A program made the position numbers and the translations under genes. The notes beneath the pieces are model-generated. The model did not search any database. It had not been told where the DNA came from and worked only from the letters and a program-made list of their open reading frames with translations. This document shows, piece after piece, positions 6,448 through 7,493 of a stretch of 7,493 nt of DNA (position 1 is the stretch's first letter; each line of letters opens with the position of its first letter). This DNA is from Sphingomonadales bacterium. Its GTDB lineage: Bacteria > Pseudomonadota > Alphaproteobacteria > Sphingomonadales > Sphingomonadaceae. The stretch lies in assembly GCA_017302775.1 (NCBI GenBank), contig JAFLDC010000123.1:1-7493 (forward strand), given 5' to 3'.

Positions 6448-6932
6448 ATGATCGACGACGAATCTCTCAATAACATTGAGCGCCTGCACAAGCTGAAAGC
6501 TGACGGCGTGATTACCGAGGCCGACTTCGAAGCCGCGAAACAAAAGCTGCTGTTGGGCCAGCGCACAGTGAAATCTACCAGCAGTGCTCTGAATGGCGAC
6601 CTTGCCGACAACGATTGGTTCGGCTGGGCAACACTGCCTTTGAAGAAATACGCCGACTTCACCGGGCGGGCCAGCCGCAAGGAGTTCTGGCTATTTTTCC
6701 TGTTGCTGCTGTTAGCCTTCATCGCTGGCGCAATCATCTCAACTCCGATGGGCGAGGAAGCACTGGGCGGAATAATTGCGCTTATCATGCTCAGTACCTT
6801 GGTGCCGTCGCTAGCACTGACGGTGCGGCGGTTTCATGATCAGGACAAGTCCGGCTGGTCGTGACAGTCTTCATGATCATCGAAGGAACGCGCGGCGATA
6901 ATCGGTTCGGGCCTGATCCAAGGCAACACTGA
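6448..6932 (+). pseudogene. SHOCT-DUF805 membrane protein gene, frameshifted by an internal deletion
   Basis: The ATG at 6448 is favoured by AAAGGA (6436-6441), six bases upstream, over a GTG at 6403. The first 138 codons give a SHOCT-like helix pair at residues 8-36 (L-x-x-L-K-A-D-G-V-I-T-E-A-D-F). The start of a DUF805 domain follows: FTGRASRKEFW at 71-81, two membrane segments at about 80-97 and 106-125, then RRFHDQDKSGW. A TGA at 6862-6864 ends the frame just where the last DUF805 membrane span should begin. In the next frame, 6858-6932 encodes VVTVFM, then IIEGTRGDNRFGPDP, the classic DUF805 C-terminus, ending at TGA 6930-6932. Both halves are present but the middle of the third span is gone, so an out-of-frame deletion of 3n+1 bases is inferred. 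DUF805 proteins are small inner-membrane proteins of unknown function. A truncated 138-residue product could still be made. Confidence 0.8.
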
Positions 6933-6959
6933 ACCGGCAACACCATCCAACATCACCCC

Positions 6960-6990
6960 AAGGGCCTCGGAGCGATCCGGGGCCTTTTCT
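6960..6990 (+). terminator. Intrinsic terminator after the DUF805 gene
   Basis: AAGGGCCTCGG (6960-6970) pairs with CCGGGGCCTTT (6977-6987) as an 11-base stem with two G-T wobbles and the loop AGCGAT. It runs into TTTTCT and then ATTT. It lies 28 bases after the restored DUF805 stop and only 17 bases before the next start codon, so it may also act as an attenuator of that gene. Confidence 0.75.
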
Positions 6991-7005
6991 ATTTGGAGTT
7001 CCTGT

Positions 7006-7344
7006 ATGCTTATCATCGACAATGCTGCTGCCCTTGAGGCGGTGGCAGACCCTAACCTGCGCCTCATTCTCGCGCGCTATGCCGACATGATTGACCTTGC
7101 GACTATCTACGTCATCGTCGGTCCAGCCGACACGCAAGCTGCCCTTGAGCAACAACGTGGCCGGCCCCTTGCCGACTGGGAATTCATCACGGCGCATCCC
7201 GGCGGCTGGTACGAGATCGTCGTCGTTACAGATGACTGGGGTGCTGGCGACGTGATCCTGATCCCTGATCGTGCCGGAACTGATTCCGCGCTGCTCAACC
7301 TGTGCCGGGACCATGGCGAATGTGCAGATGACAGCATGGGCTAA
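7006..7344 (+). CDS. Small conserved-looking hypothetical protein (112 residues)
   Basis: I cannot assign a function. The ATG at 7006 has a GGAG (6995-6998) seven bases upstream. The protein is soluble and acidic, with no signal peptide or membrane segment. An N-terminal helical part (residues 6-30) is followed by the strand TIYVIVGP, a helix with AALEQQRGRPL, and the segment DWEFITAHPGGWYEIVVVTDDWGAGDVILIPD (about 57-88), which reads as a beta hairpin with conserved-looking tryptophans. A short helix with LLNLCRDHG closes it. GC is high (about 65% in one sampled row), like the housekeeping part and unlike the nuclease-like operon. I recall similar short proteins from sphingomonad plasmid and mobile-element regions, but this is memory and not a search result. 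Hairpins with T-runs lie directly before and after it, so it looks like a self-contained small module. Confidence 0.75.
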   Translation: MLIIDNAAALEAVADPNLRLILARYADMIDLATIYVIVGPADTQAALEQQRGRPLADWEFITAHPGGWYEIVVVTDDWGAGDVILIPDRAGTDSALLNLCRDHGECADDSMG

Positions 7345-7385
7345 CCATCCGGCCAACCACTCGCTTCCCAAGCCGATGCGCCTCC

Positions 7386-7412
7386 TGGCTTTCCGCCACG
7401 GGGCCATTTTTT
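7386..7412 (+). terminator. Probable intrinsic terminator after the 112-residue gene
   Basis: TGGC (7386-7389) pairs with GCCA (7403-7406), and CCG (7393-7395) pairs with CGG (7399-7401) around the loop CCA, with an internal bulge. Six T follow at 7407-7412. The stem is imperfect but the T-run is clean. It ends 19 bases before the next start codon. Confidence 0.55.
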
Positions 7413-7431
7413 ATGCCTGAAAGGAAACCCC

Positions 7432-7485
7432 ATGCCTGTTTCATATAAGATAGCGCGATTTGTGCGATCGGGGCCGCAACGATGA
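7432..7485 (+). CDS. Possible 17-codon small ORF or leader peptide, coupled to a gene running off the right edge
   Basis: An ATG at 7432 follows GAAAGGA (7419-7425) at a six-base spacing, one of the best ribosome binding sites in the window. Yet the frame closes after 17 codons (M-P-V-S-Y-K-I-A-R-F and so on) at TGA 7483-7485. That stop overlaps another ATG at 7482 in an ATGA arrangement, and the frame M-K-A-L continues to the window edge. Either this is a real leader peptide with translational coupling, or the start of a longer gene broken by a frameshift. The first residues faintly resemble the N-terminal strand of flavodoxin-like NADPH:FMN reductases, but this is too short to call. Confidence 0.3.
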   Translation: MPVSYKIARFVRSGPQR

Positions 7486-7493
7486 AGGCGCTG

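Noticed and set aside
6877..7407. 176-codon open frame on the - strand
   Set aside because: It covers the DUF805 C-terminus, a terminator and the 112-codon gene, all better supported on the + strand by ribosome binding sites and motif content.
1..7493. tRNA genes, CRISPR repeats, integrase or transposase genes, and insertion-sequence ends
   Set aside because: I looked on both strands and found none that could be supported. The mobile character of the middle and right parts rests on composition and gene content only.

Overview
The window looks like a chromosomal segment of an alphaproteobacterium, most probably a member of the Sphingomonadales. The evidence is the gene order ispA, coaD, a periplasmic cyclophilin and queA, the protein sequences themselves, and a GC content of about 60-63% in sampled rows of the left part. 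This taxonomic call rests on gene content and recalled family resemblance, not on a search.

Left part (1-3170, all + strand): four tightly packed housekeeping genes. The 3' part of ispA (farnesyl diphosphate synthase, running off the left edge) abuts coaD (phosphopantetheine adenylyltransferase) with no spacer. An exported peptidyl-prolyl cis-trans isomerase follows, then queA (queuosine pathway). Each encoded protein carries its family's main motifs. The usual queA partner, tgt, does not follow.

Middle (3198-6027, - strand): a convergent two-gene operon of visibly lower GC (42-45% in sampled rows), with a 16-base gap and a strong ribosome binding site in front of the second gene. The first gene encodes a protein of about 732 residues that I do not recognise by name. 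It has a PD-(D/E)XK nuclease-like core at its centre. The second encodes a 204-residue protein of unknown function with one strongly hydrophobic segment. This is the best candidate for an undescribed system in the window: a putative nuclease plus membrane-associated partner, inserted beside a housekeeping operon.

Right part (6028-7493): a roughly 420-base non-coding stretch holds a perfect 7-base inverted repeat near a possible promoter of the nuclease operon, and a larger nested inverted-repeat region. Next comes a SHOCT-DUF805 membrane protein gene broken by an internal deletion: the lost reading frame can be picked up downstream. Then come a small 112-codon hypothetical gene and the start of a further module at the right edge. 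Hairpins with T-tracts lie only 17-19 bases ahead of the last two start codons, and two of the leaders share an almost identical ribosome-binding stretch. The right part has the look of accessory, mobile or plasmid-like DNA. No tRNA, rRNA, CRISPR array, integrase or transposase was seen.
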